Assembly: GCA_964017155.1 (NCBI GenBank)
Contig: OZ024858.1
Coordinates: 29,115,687 to 29,179,686 of the forward strand
DNA length: 64,000 nucleotides
Origin: Oasisia sp. SBJ-2009
Lineage: Eukaryota > Annelida > Polychaeta > Sabellida > Siboglinidae
Reading direction: 5' to 3'
Below the pieces are notes generated by a model that saw nothing but the letters and a program-made list of their open reading frames with translations, ran no database searches and was not told the origin of the DNA. The translations under genes and the position numbers were made by a program. Below, piece by piece: positions 46,501-57,990 of the stretch; positions within the stretch are counted from its first letter, which is position 1, and each line of letters begins with the position of its first letter.

Positions 46501-49500
46501 ACACCGACCATACTGAACACACATTTCATCTAATACCCACATTACTGTTTCCTTCAAGGATTGCATTGCTGTGGACCCCCATGATGCATGTGGAATATAC
46601 ACCTCTTTTCATGTATGTTATCAGTAACACAGTAGCTGCAGGTAAAAAGGCAAAAGGCAAGTTCTTACATAGCGCAGTATCCAGTCCTCAGGACCATTCA
46701 AAGCACTTTACATTTTACTTCCCTGACAGACATGTTCACTCAGACACCATCTCGGCTTCTCTGGGAAGCATCCAGCCATATGCTACAATTAATGCGCGAA
46801 GGCTGCTCGTACACATATCCACCTCTGTCTATAGCCAGGCACTCATTTATACAGCTGAGTGAACTGAAGCAATGTAGAGTGAAAAAACTTGCCCAAGGTT
46901 TTAACACCGCAGTACAGGATTCGAACCCGGGTTCTCGTAGTCGAGAGTCCGAAGTTCTACCCCTGAGCCACTGCACTCTACGGTGTGTGACATTTGTAAC
47001 AAGTTGTAACGAGTTACCTGTAGTTGTAACTCTGCAGCCCTCTGGTAGTGGACCATCCCTTCACCTGGTTTCTTCAGAACCTGGCACAAACATGTACACA
47101 GCATTTACAGAACATCAACGTACTGTACTTGAGTGGGAGTGCAAGTAACTCAGAGGAATCTATAGTTGAAGTTAATTCTTTGAAAGTGTACTTGATAGCT
47201 TTCAACATACTACTAAACTAGACAAGAGACTTCAATTAGGTTCATTTATGAGCCACTGTAAACGTCACACCAACACAAGGACAGTCTTGTCCTCCCAACA
47301 CAGATTTGTCCATGTCCTGGATTGAAGTGACTGGGCTGGTGTGTTTACTTATGCACTCACCTTGAGAACGTTTCCTAGTTCAAGAGACAGAGCAGCAGCA
47401 AGGGCGGGCTGCTTGTTGGCAATATGCACCTGCAAGCACATGGTACAAGCACATAGAGAGCACATGGTACAACAAGCACATGGTACAACAAGCACATGGT
47501 ACAACAAGCACATAGAGAGCACATGGTACAACAAGCACATGGTTCAACAAGCACATAGAGAGCACATAGTACAAGCACATGGTACAACAAGCACATAGAG
47601 AGCACATGGTACAACAAGCACATGGTACAACAAGCACATAGATTCTTATGATTCATAATTCAACATGCAACAAATGTGTTATATTTTAACATAATGCCCA
47701 GAAGACAATATGTGTATATCGATAATAAATATAAACAGCTCTGAAGCCAACAGCATAAATGCAAAATAAACAATACTAATAAATAAATTTACAAAGAAGA
47801 AAAGTGAACTAAAGATGTTGTGCAGACTGTAACAAAACAGCAACAGATGCTTTAATTGAATATAACATGGTTGACAGCTATAGATATTATCATTGAATTA
47901 CTGGAATGTGTAGTAACATCTATGATCAATTATACTATAATTTTGAGCAAACTTGGCAACTGTAAAAGCTGGAGAACATGACTCAAGGTTGAAGACTGAC
48001 ATATGCATCTCTATAAACAGACAGTTTTGTTGGACGTGAATCCACCCTACCCTGATGGCATGACTGTAGCAGTTGATAGCAGCACTGAGGTGCTCCTCAA
48101 AGCTTGGACATCTCAGCTCTACGTTGAGCTGTTCAGCGTCGACAAAGTTCCTGGCAGCTTCAGTGAGGGCGTGGGCCTCGCCCGGGGCATTTGCCAGGGT
48201 CTGCTCACAGCTGGGCACACAGAATACAGTTAGAGGGCGGCATAGTACAGCTAATATAAAGGCAAGTTCTTATATAGCGCAGTATCCAGTCCTAAGGACC
48301 GTTCAAAGCGCTTTACACTTTACTTCCCTGACAGACCTGTTCACTCAGACACCATCTCGGCTTCTCTGGGAAGCATCCAGCCATATGCTGCGATTAATGC
48401 GTGAAGGCTGCTCGTACACATATCCACCACTGTCTATAGTCAGGTACTCTTTTATACAGCTGAGTGAACTGGGGCAATGCAGAGTGAAAAAACTTGCCCA
48501 AGGTTTTAACACCGCAGCCAGGATTCGAACCCGGGTTCTCATAGTTGAGAGTCCGAAGCTCTACCCCTGAGCCATTGTGACACAACCAAAACATTAACCA
48601 TAAATAAAAGACACATATTGTCACACACTGGTGTGTGGCAGCGTACTGGTGAAGTTAAGGTGGACATTGGTTTGTACACATGTGATTTCAGATCAATTTA
48701 AGATCAACTTAACTGACTGCTGTATTTGTAATGGCGTACATGGTTTAATTAAGGTGTGAAATGTCTAGATTTGATTTACACACAATGACGAGTAATTCTT
48801 GTATAAATGTGGGAAAAGTTCCTTCAACACAGAGGAAATACAAACAAACATTATGTGACATCAGATCCAAGTTAACAATTGTGAATATTGCACGAATCAG
48901 ATTATGCTTAAATACCACCAGAGTTTACGTTCATTTTAGTCAGATTATACATGTATTAAGTTTAGAAATGTGTTATATTTACCGGGCCTGGGCCAAACAA
49001 CAGAGACCAGCATATGATGGACATTCTTGGGTCTTCAATGCTTTGGACAGATCCCCTGAAAAAAAAAATTACTGGCAGTTTTACATTTATGTTAATGGTG
49101 ACCTTTTCCTTATAAAATGGCAGCTTAAAGGTACAAAGCATGGATCTGTTTATAGCAAAAATTCCTATACTGTATAAATTATTACATCTGAATTTTTTAT
49201 TATAATCTAGACAATATGTTACTATTCAAGTAGAAACATTACAACTAAACAGGTAACTGTCAATTATACAATAAAACATGGACTCTCAATAAATAGCTTA
49301 ATGGACAGATCGAATCAATAGAATCATTTTATAATATCGTTTACACTGTAGTTTTGTAATATTTGTTTAACTGTCAGACTTTTTATACTTACAAACTTGT
49401 ATGTAAGTATTCATGTATGCATACCTACCTACATATAGGCAGCATTTTAACATATTTTCTGTAATAAATTTCTAATGAGAGTAATGACAATATCATGCTA

Positions 49501-52500
49501 TACAATAGTGCACATTATGGATTAAAACGGTTTACTCATTTTGACTCACCAAACTGTTTGCTGCCTTCAGCTACATTCGGTTTCTTCAAGAATCTCCTAT
49601 AACAGACACATGATAAATATCACAGAGATGCAACTTAATCATTCCAAATTTCCAATATCTTCTTGTGATGGGCTTATCTATCAATTCATACTAGTTAGTT
49701 CATAGTCATGTACATAATCATTAAATATATAAAAGCATTTATATTGTGTGATTATAACCTAGCCTAGCTGTCCTAGCTTTAAGCTTAATACATAATTCAT
49801 TAGCATATTTTACATAATTGGACAATACAATGAAGCATCTAAGTCAAGCAGCAGTAGAAAGCAAGGTGTTACTTTGGGACTAATGAGGTATGGCCGTATC
49901 GTATGGTTAGGTCTCGGTTTGGTGGAGCACAAGTGAATTTAGATACTGAAATAAAAAACATTTACTGGAATCTTACTTCTACGCGGGTAGAAATGTGCAT
50001 AATGGGTAATTATTATAAAAATGTGCATACTAATGGTTAAAATCATAATCATGTAGACATTTATGGTATGTATTTTTGTTGCCACTTGTCACTTGATAAC
50101 TGCTTATCACCTTTCATTAGAATTGTATTCATTCATGTTTAGAAAATCTTGGTGCTATTAAAGCAGTGATAGAGGAGTTAGACACCACATGTATTTCCGT
50201 ACTGGGGGATTGGAACTCAGATATAAGTGACAGTGAATCGGTTTTTTGTAGACACTTTAAACAGTTTTGTGAGGAAAATTCCTGGTTGCTGTCTAGTGAG
50301 CTGTTACTGCCAGCAAATACTTTTACTTATTTGAGTGAAAGGTGGGATTCCACCTCATGGTTGGACCACTGTGTGTCTACCAGTGATGGTCACAATGTTA
50401 TTCAAAGTATAGATGTGTTATATAGTGTTTGTACGTCGGATCACATTCCGATATGTATCGATGTTTCCCTGGAGCTAGTGCCTCAGGTTGAGGGTTTATC
50501 AACCCACGAGTGTCAAAAAATCTGCTGGTATAGAGTTAGTGATGAATGTATTAATAGTTATGCTGAGGCAACAAAGTGTAACCTGAAAAATGTTAATATT
50601 CCACATGATGCTATTATATGTAATAATGTAAACTGTACAGATGATGCACATATATCTGCGATAAATTTATTTTATGATAATATCATTGAATCGATGAAAA
50701 ATGCAAATGGTGAACTGGTGAGTCGGCAGGGTAGGACAAAACCATACAAGTGTAGACCTGGCTGGAATGACCATGCCAGAGATCTCCATACTGCTGCCAG
50801 AGAATGTTTCATTATGTGGATTGACGCTGGTAGACCAAAACATGGTCCTGTATTTGATCTAATGAAGACATCTAGGGCACGGTTTAAATATGCTACAGTG
50901 TATACGTTTTCTGAAAAATCATGAATGCCAACTTAGAAAAGATTCATTGGCAAAAAAACTGTCGCAAAGTAGGCCAGATGACTTTTGGAAAGAAATACGC
51001 CAGGTAAACAACTGCAATATACCTTTACCTAATAGTATTGAGGATGTTACTGGTATTGATGAAATAACTGAATTATGGCGGTCTCATTTCAAACAGCTTT
51101 TTAATTGTATTAGGGATATAGATATTCAACAAATCAAATGTGATGCCAAATATACAAATGATATAGTTGTGGAAGTTAGCGAAGTTGAAAATGCTATTAA
51201 ATGCCTAGATATAAATAAGACTTGTGGTATGGATGGTATATATGCTGAACACCTTAAACATTGTGATAAGCGCATTGTGCCTTTACTTGCTATGTGTATA
51301 ACTGGTTTTTTTGTACATGGATTTTTACCTAGTTCTTTGTTATCTGTTGTGCTGGTTCCTATTATCAAAGATAAATGTGGCAAGATTAACAGCAAAGACA
51401 ATTACAGACCTATTGCATTAGCTAGTATTGTGTCAAAAATTGTTGAAAACATTGTTAGACAGAATGTCAGTTACGCTGTCAACAATGTCCAATCAGTTTG
51501 GATTTAAGAAAAAACATGGGACAGACTTGTGTATTTATGTCTTAAAGGAAGTTATTGACAGGCATAGGAGTCTAAATGGGTCTATGTTTACATGTTTTTT
51601 AGATGCTTCTAAAGCCTTTGATAGAGTGAAACATTCTATCTTATTTCAAAAGTTGATTGACAGGGGAGTACCTGGATATATTGTTAGACTACTTATATAT
51701 TGGTATTCAAATCAGACTATGTGTATAAGATGGTCAGGTAAATTGTCGGAACATTTTGGTGTTACAAATGGTGTCAGGCAAGGTGGTATACTCTCGCCGT
51801 ACCTTTTTAATATATATATGGATGATTTAACCATAGCTTTAAACAAATGTAACACAGGGTGTGTAATAGGTAGTACAACTATCAACCATCTTATGTATGC
51901 TGATGACTTGGTAATTCTGTCTCCATCTGTATCAGGACTGTCTGAACTGATGCAGGTATGTGGACTCTATGGGCTAAATCATGATATCAAGTACAATTCC
52001 AAGAAAAGTGCTGTGTTAATATTTAAAAGTAAATTTATGAAAAATGTTGATGTTCCATCATTTAAGATTAATGGTGAAACAATCCAGGAAGTGGATAATG
52101 TGAAATATTTGGGTCACTTTATTTCTAATACATTACGTGATGACAAAGATATTTTACGGCAATGCCGACAACTATATGCTAGGGGTAATACGCTATTGCG
52201 GAAATTTTACATGTGTTCCACTGAAGTGAAGCTGACTTTGCTTAGAACTTTCTGCTCTCCCATGTATACTGCTCAGTTGTGGTGGAATTACACAGTAGCA
52301 AGTATACATAAACTTCATGTGGCTTACAATAATGTGTTTCGCTTATTGCTAAATCAGCCTAAATATTGCAGTGCCTCCACTATGTTTGTAGAATACCATG
52401 TACCAGATAGTAAAGCTGTAATTAGAAACCTTGTATATAAATTCATGCGGAGACTTGATGCCTCTTATAATAAGTTGGTAATTGCAATTATCAACAGTGA

Positions 52501-53075
52501 TATAAAATGGCAATCCAGGATAAGACGACATTGGATCAAAATGTTGTATATACATAATAGCTTTTGTTGAGTTTTGACTGAATGTACCATTGTGCAATGT
52601 TTTTTTCTTCTATTTACCATGTGCAATATTTTTATAGTTTTCTAGTCACTTGTATTTTTTTAATGTTTATGTGGACATCTGTATGACACTGACAGTCTGA
52701 AATAAAGATATTGAATTGAATTGAATTCATTTGATTAATTCGTAGTTGTAGCAGTAGCTTGAATGACACCATGTCATTCTAGTTCAGGCTGAAACCATAA
52801 CTGATTTCAACCGCCTGACTTGCTGCTCACACATACAATAACACACAGATCTACATAGCCAATATACATTGAAATTTTCATGATATTGTCACTGTCACTG
52901 TCAGTGACACTGTCACTGTGTCTGTGTCCGCCCTTTCTATTTCGTGCACTATTACTGTACCACTTCATTGGTCCCGATGGCTTTATCTTGGTAATAATTG
53001 TAGTACATATACTTACTTCTTCAACTTGTTCGAAATATGTCTATACTGCCCTAAGAAATCAGCATTTCTCTCCAT
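43561..53075 (-). CDS. F8A1: 40-kDa huntingtin-associated protein (HAP40)
   Basis: Ten exons in gene order: 53075-53017, 49596-49550, 49055-48983, 48210-48051, 47429-47361, 47080-47018, 46396-46339, 45922-45768, 44924-44796, 43695-43561 (TGA). All phases join, giving 315 aa (human 371, which has extra Gly/Pro-rich insertions). HAP40 is an all-helical TPR-like protein that binds and stabilises huntingtin. Diagnostic stretches are DFLGQYRHISNKLKK, RFLKKPNVAEGSKQFG, APGEAHALTEAAR, YQRAAELQLQ, GAFCDVLARCEITRVLLLML, PEHAQTLEKYAWQ, DLFLLLQSVV and SLQVELWPLL. The mammalian F8A genes are intronless, so this ten-exon form is probably nearer the ancestral one. Introns hold two SINEs, a LINE in intron 1 and three minisatellites. 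Start: the ATG at 53075 matches the conserved N-terminus. Confidence 0.96.
44484..44795 (-). repeat. 62-bp minisatellite copied from the HAP40 exon 9 donor junction
   Basis: Six donor copies exactly 62 bases apart (starting at 44794 and moving down to 44484). Read on the minus strand, each unit is 46 bp of coding exon, ending CTTCTACAGTCTGTTGTG, plus 16 bp of intron GTACGTAGTCAAAGGT. The first unit at the exon end is the real one. The coding part contains TTCCTGCTTCTACAG, which itself looks like a strong acceptor, so each unit could be cut into a 9-nt pseudo-exon. Confidence 0.95.
45350..45745 (-). repeat. 17-bp minisatellite beside a HAP40 donor
   Basis: About 23 copies of GAGGTGTGACCGTGTGA (+ strand). 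It starts about 25 bases inside the intron after the donor at 45767 but does not contain exon bases. Confidence 0.95.
46640..46982 (-). mobile_element. tRNA-derived SINE, copy 1
   Basis: Minus-strand element of about 340 bp in a HAP40 intron. The head contains pol III promoter boxes: A-like TGGCTCAGGGGTAGA (46957-46971) and B box GGTTCGAATCC (about 46917-46927). A conserved body follows, then a tail with AAAGTGCTTTGAATGG and GCGCTATGTAAGAACTTG. About 85-90% identical by eye to 48258-48583. Confidence 0.88.
47432..47645 (-). repeat. Minisatellite abutting a HAP40 acceptor
   Basis: Units of GCACATGGTACAACAA and GCACATAGAGA (+ strand) fill the 200 bases upstream of the exon starting at 47429. 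The copy nearest the exon supplies the acceptor, CCATGTGCTTGCAG on the minus strand. No coding bases are included. Confidence 0.9.
48258..48583 (-). mobile_element. tRNA-derived SINE, copy 2
   Basis: Same family and orientation as 46640-46982, in another HAP40 intron. It has a B box (GGTTCGAATCC at about 48531-48541) and the tail motif GCGCTATATAAGAACTTGCC. A short, more diverged relative may lie at 43318-43400. Confidence 0.88.
50140..52726 (+). mobile_element. 5'-truncated jockey/CR1-group LINE, frameshifted
   Basis: Lies in HAP40 intron 1, antisense to the gene. The frame starts inside the endonuclease (ISVLGDWNSDISDS ~ family GD(F/W)N; later CTSDHIPICIDV ~ SDH). It shifts near 50895 and again near 51485, then runs through the reverse transcriptase: DNYRPIALASIVSKIVE, FTCFLDASKAFDRVKH, NGVRQGGILSPYLFNIYMDD and the catalytic box MYADDLVI at about 51894. 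The ORF ends at 52570. An AATAAA and a TTGAATTGAATTGAATT tail at about 52709-52726 close the element. Missing 5' half and frameshifts mean it is inactive. The exact clade is not certain. Confidence 0.9.
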
Positions 53076-53692
53076 GTTTATGCTACCTCCAAGTAAACAT
53101 CTTCCGTACGCGAAGCTTCGGGGTATAGTTCGTAAATGTTCTACGAGGTGGCGCTAAGGATAGTTGTGGAGGTCGACAGAAACCCTGTAAGACAGAAGCG
53201 AACAAATCGAGTTGACAAGCAAGTTTACCTTTATGTTGCATTCTGTTAATATCATATACTCTAAACTGTTATTTTTACGCAGTTACGATTGCTATGAATT
53301 TACACCTGTCAATATTCGATGGGAAAGCATACCGTTGAGCGATAATATAGGTTCAACCTGGGTCCTGGCTGTTTAGATAGAAGGCCATTTGACCCGGCAT
53401 CTTATTAGATCTCAGAATATCGGTTCTCCCTGATTATCATGCGTGCAGTTCTAATGGTTTATTTAGGGAGCTATTGGCCATTTACCATACATTGTAACAT
53501 GGAGTCGGCCCGTGCTTAATATATTCTTCCTGCTGCATTTATATATTAAAAGACAAAGTTTGTGTAACTTTGTAACTCATTATAAGAATAATAAAATTTT
53601 ATTTATTATTATTCGTAATTGAATAACACCAGTCATTGATTTTACCGAACTTGAGTTAACAGTTGTGACTGACGTTGTAGATGTGAGGTGGC
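53076..53692. promoter_or_regulatory. Bidirectional promoter region HAP40/ECSIT
   Basis: 617 bases separate the two start codons on opposite strands, with no other gene between. A shared divergent promoter is inferred from layout. No TATA box or other motif is decisive. Confidence 0.55.
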
Positions 53693-56600
53693 ATGGAGAC
53701 GAGTTGCTGTGTCTGCAGGGTCACCACCAGGGCGGCGCAACTGGTCCGTGGCACCACAGCACCACACAGACATGTGTGCACGCTGGGCAGACGCTTTGTC
53801 TCTCCATGCGTGGTCTCCAGCTGTTGTAGCCGGGTCCCACCCTCAGCCTCCCGTTTGCTCCATGTTACGCCCCCAACTTATGGCTGGCTGGAGGCACGGT
53901 CCAAGGACGCAGACAAGAAAGAGAAAGAACTCATCGTGCACCAGGAGACCATATTTGACGAGGTCGCCAAGAAGGCACAGAATAAGGAGTCATTCAAGGC
54001 TGCCATTGCCAAATACCTGAGGGTGCAGGGCGTCTATCGACGGGGTCACGTAGAGTTCATCTATGCTGCCCTCAATAAGATGTCCATATTTGGGGTGCAG
54101 AAGGAGTTGTCGGTCTACAAGGCTCTCATTGACTTGTTCCCGAAAGAGAAGATGGTTCCAGAGAACGCCTGGCAGGTGGAGATGATGCACTACCCTAAGC
54201 AACAGCAGTGTTGTATCGACATCTTGGAGAAGATGGAATTTAATGGTGAGAGTCATTTAGTTGACATTTGATAAATTACAGTGACAGAACAACCCACTAA
54301 TTCACACAAAGGTAAACCTGTAATGCCACAAACCAATTATTATAGTTACCGTTTATGTGTAATGAGTGTTTTGTGAAGCTTTACAGTGTAAGTTAAGTTA
54401 CAATCATGTGTAATATAAAAGAAACAGTGTTATTACATTCCCTGTTAACATGTTAATTCTGCAATGCAAGAGCAGACTTTTTTCGCAAAGATTGGTTTCT
54501 GAAATGTACAGTAGTTCATTTAGTATATGTTACACTATGGATGGTTTTGAAGCAGCTTAGGACAATACACTGAAACATTTGTAATATAGAAAAGCAACAT
54601 AAAAAAATTATAAGAAATGTACCGTGCATTTAGTAAAGCAATGTACTTTTTGTTTAGGTGTCATCCCAGATGACGAAATGGGGAGACAATTGGTGGGAGT
54701 GTTTGGTGACAAAGCCCATGCCTTCAGGAAGTACAGACGCATGATGTATTGGATGCCAAAGTTCAAGTACGCAAACCCGTACTATGTGCCCAGAGATGTC
54801 CCATCCGACCCAATAGAGCTTGCTATCATGGCACTGAAGAGGATGGCCGTTGATCTAGAGAATGACATCATTATCCACAAGGTCTGGTCTGTTTACATGT
54901 AACAAGTGTTATTAAAGATAGCATTTACCAATCTTGTAATGGTATAAAAATTAGTTTTAAAGTTAGTTGTCTGTATGATGTCATTGAGTGATTGATTGAA
55001 GTATGTGAATGTCGATATAATCAGTATGAGTGTTGGTAATTTAGTACTTGAGGACACGTATGCATGTGGCATATTGCAAACAGGTATACAACGGGGTATA
55101 CCGTACAATATGGGTGGCACAGACCGAATGGCTGCAGACATACAGATGCTAACCCAAGCGGTGTCCCAGATGTCAGCTTAAACTCATGCGTTAACATAAT
55201 TGTTTTTAATATAATATTAAATATGAACTGTTTAATACCGGAAGTGAACGAGACAATCCTGTATTGTTGAGCTGTTTCTGCCTCAGTCGATGGAGTACGA
55301 CACTGCCATGGACAGGACATTCATTGCCAGTGCCCAGAGTCCAGTCCAACAGGCCCTCATAGCTGAGCACCCCCCCGACTCACCGGTCTATGTGGAGGGG
55401 GGCTTCAAGGTGTGGCTGAGGGAGGTCTGTCTCACCTACTTCGTGTTGAGGTCAGAGGTCACACAGACATTCACAACGTTCCACGAGAACAAAGACGAGG
55501 AGGAGGAGGAGGCAGACAGTGAGTGATGGTCACCCTAATAATATATTTGTTTGGTATAGCGCCACATCCACATTCGTTCGTGGTGCTTCACAACATATTA
55601 CAATTTAAAAGACATCAAAAGATATAATGTATACAATAAGACAAATACTAGCGCTTTAGAATAAATGTAAAAAAGATATGTATAGGTATATAAATAAATA
55701 TAATTAGTACGGTATTAAATACCGTAGCACTTTTAAATAAATAAATAAATTACGTATTAATTATAAAAATACATAATAATCGGTCTTGTGTATAATTACA
55801 TCACAATGATACTGATAAATGACAGTATATGTATAATTATTATTAGTAATAAATAGTTTAGTATATGTTAAAAATAATAATAACTATGTAACAATAATGC
55901 CAATAAATAAGTGTATAATTATGTATTGATAATATTACCAAATAATCTAGTAAAAAATTAATAATGTTCATTTCGAATTACACTAATAAGCAATACGAAA
56001 CAAATGTGTCTTCAGTAGACGTTTGAAACTCTCACCTGGTTTACCCTAAAGGTTGAGGCTTGTGTACTCGTGGTAAAACATTGTACTGTCAGGTAAAAAC
56101 ACTGAACTTAATGTGAAGACACAGATAATATTATCCAGTGATTTAACATGAAATCACCCAGTTTGAAAGTGCCTCCTGCAAAATGTTCACAATGTAATTA
56201 GAGCATCAGTTTGTAAACAACCGCTATTGGCAATGATTGCTCCAACATGATACTAATCACGACTGATTTAGCTGACATCCTGCTAATAATTACTAAAGCA
56301 AAAACGATCCCATTAATTGCAATGCTAGAAGTTCTACTTATATATTGCTCTATTGCAGTAATAATTATTTAAACGGTGGGTGCCAGCTCTTCTGCCCAGA
56401 ACTGGCAGAGGAGAAACTTGTAAAGATATCTCCACATTTTTGCCAATCAATTTAATTTGAAACTGGACGTTTTGTTTACCATTTGAACGCGTTGCAGGCG
56501 GAATATTTCAAAATGCAAACATCGTACCAAGCTTAATAAAGTAACTAAACACAAATTGGCAGGCAGTAAACCGTCAACGTGCATGTTTTGGTCATAAAAA

Positions 56601-56963
56601 CTTTATGGTAAATGAAATCAATAAAACCTAGGACACTTGCTTTAGAGAATATTTACATAGTTCTGAATTTCTACGTCAGGTTATCTCAACTGGTCGATAT
56701 TTGCCGATGACACTGAGAAGCCAGCGCCTATGGTGAAAGTGCCCACGAGTCATGAGCAGGAAGACGGGACGATCCTGGCGACGTGTATCACGGGGACGGC
56801 CAGCAAGGACTCGGTGACAACCTGGGTGAAACTACTCGAGGAGACCAACCCGAGGCTGTCCAAACTTCCCGTTGTGTTTCTGCTGAAGACAGAAGAAGCC
56901 GCCATTCAGACGTGGACAGACCCCGACGACAAGAACACACAAATGTCACACGATCTCAAATAA
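53693..56963 (+). CDS. ECSIT: ECSIT, evolutionarily conserved signalling intermediate in Toll pathways
   Basis: Exons 53693-54245, 54658-54881, 55287-55518 and 56680-56963 (TAA) join to 430 aa (human 431). ECSIT is a mitochondrial complex I assembly factor with an added role in Toll/TRAF6 signalling. Family stretches are RRGHVEFIYAALNKM, VYKALIDLFPKE, MMHYPKQQQCCIDILEKMEF, NPYYVPRDVPSDPIELAIMA, SPVQQALIAEHPPDSPVYVE and ETNPRLSKLPVVF. The first 60 residues are Arg-, Cys- and Ser-rich with few acidic residues, fitting a mitochondrial presequence. Exon 2 ends at a non-optimal donor (AAG|GTCTGG). The last intron holds a copy of the interspersed repeat seen at 28.3 kb. Confidence 0.96.
56345..56650. 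repeat. Interspersed repeat, copy in the last ECSIT intron
   Basis: Second copy of the family at 28262-28560, sharing AACTAAACACAAATTGGCAG and flanking blocks. It ends about 30 bases before the acceptor at 56679. Confidence 0.75.
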
Positions 56964-57055
56964 GTGTGTCTCAGTCTGGGACACTGTTTTATATGGCAAG
57001 ACTCTTTGATTAAATATGTGTGGCGGTTTATGACATACAAAGGAATAATCATGTT

Positions 57056-57061
57056 AATAAA
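57056..57061 (+). terminator. ECSIT polyadenylation signal
   Basis: AATAAA 93 bases past the stop, followed by GTTTGTTTTGTGTGTAG. Confidence 0.75.
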
Positions 57062-57064
57062 ATA

Positions 57065-57529
57065 TCATATTGTTAAGTTTGTTTTGTGTGTAGCTTTTTT
57101 TAAATGATGTAGGATAAGCATGAAATGTTGTGCACTGTTATTGTTGAACTGTGCTGTTCTTTTCCCATTAAGAAACACAGGGAAAGTAAAACGAATTTGG
57201 GAGGGACGTATGTTATTGGGTGAGCCATCTTGGAATTTTTTGGTGGGGAAGAACCTGTAACTAATAGTCACACACACACCCGAAATTGTGATGGCATTGA
57301 TCAATTCTAATAAACGTTGCCCGTACGTAACCTTTCAAAAAAAAATTTGAGGTGCCACCAAAGGGTAAACTTTGTACTCACGTTAACTTTGGAGATATGT
57401 AAGTCGACCTGTTCTAAGGTTTCTTTGATCATTGCCTTTTATCTGACAATGTATTACATTTTGAGAAATAGAAAGTGAAAACAATATTTGGAATGTTTAC
57501 GCTTTTCAGTTGTCAGTAATTCCCCATGT
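57065..57529. other. Intergenic, ECSIT to Gypsy LTR
   Basis: No gene or repeat recognised. Confidence 0.4.
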
Positions 57530-57727
57530 TGTTTCGTGTTCTGTGATCACGTCTATCAATGATAATGACACGAATACATGACTAGGCTCCAACAGTTTTA
57601 ATCTATGACAAAGTGTCTCCAGCAGACATACATGTGCTCTTACGCGTAATCTCGAACCCGCAACTATCTGTTATAGTTGCGCTGCCATTCGTTAGATGGC
57701 AGCATGTCTTGGACATAGTCACGTAAC
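57530..57727 (-). repeat. 3' LTR of the Gypsy element
   Basis: On the minus strand a polypurine tract AGGAGGGAGA (57728-57737) is directly followed by TGTTACGTGACTATGTCC. The sequence ends about 200 bases later in CACGAAACAACA, so the ends form TGTT...AACA. Right after a polypurine tract and downstream of pol, this fits a short 3' LTR. The outer border is approximate because no 5' LTR is present for comparison. Confidence 0.65.
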
Positions 57728-57839
57728 ATCTCCCTCCTAATTATTCTAAAAAAAACATAAACTAACAAAATTGTTCGACTAAACACTATTGAGTGAAAGT
57801 TTACAGTAACTTAAACGAGTATTAAAGTTAGCATGATTA

Positions 57840-57990
57840 GGCTACCATTATTACATTTAAGTTCAATTGCAGTCTGTCTACTGACTTGATCAACTACAAT
57901 TAACTTCAGTCCATCTACAGACTTGATACACAACAACGTGAGTTTGTCCATGGACTGGATCTATTACAAGTTCAGTCTATCCACGGGCCT
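57840..57990 (-). repeat. Roughly 40-bp tandem repeat at the end of Gypsy pol
   Basis: About four degenerate copies of a unit like GATGGACTGAAGTTAATTGT. The first copy overlaps the last pol codons (PVDRLNL and stop), so the array grew from the end of the coding region. Confidence 0.7.

Noticed and set aside
46900..46980. tRNA gene in HAP40 intron
   Set aside because: Pol III boxes are present, but the same sequence recurs at 48.5 kb with a long shared body, so it is a SINE head.
48761..49177. 138-codon plus-strand frame
   Set aside because: Antisense to a HAP40 exon and flanking introns, without homology.
50166..52570. Three adjacent plus-strand ORFs as a host gene
   Set aside because: Together they are one frameshifted LINE ORF2.
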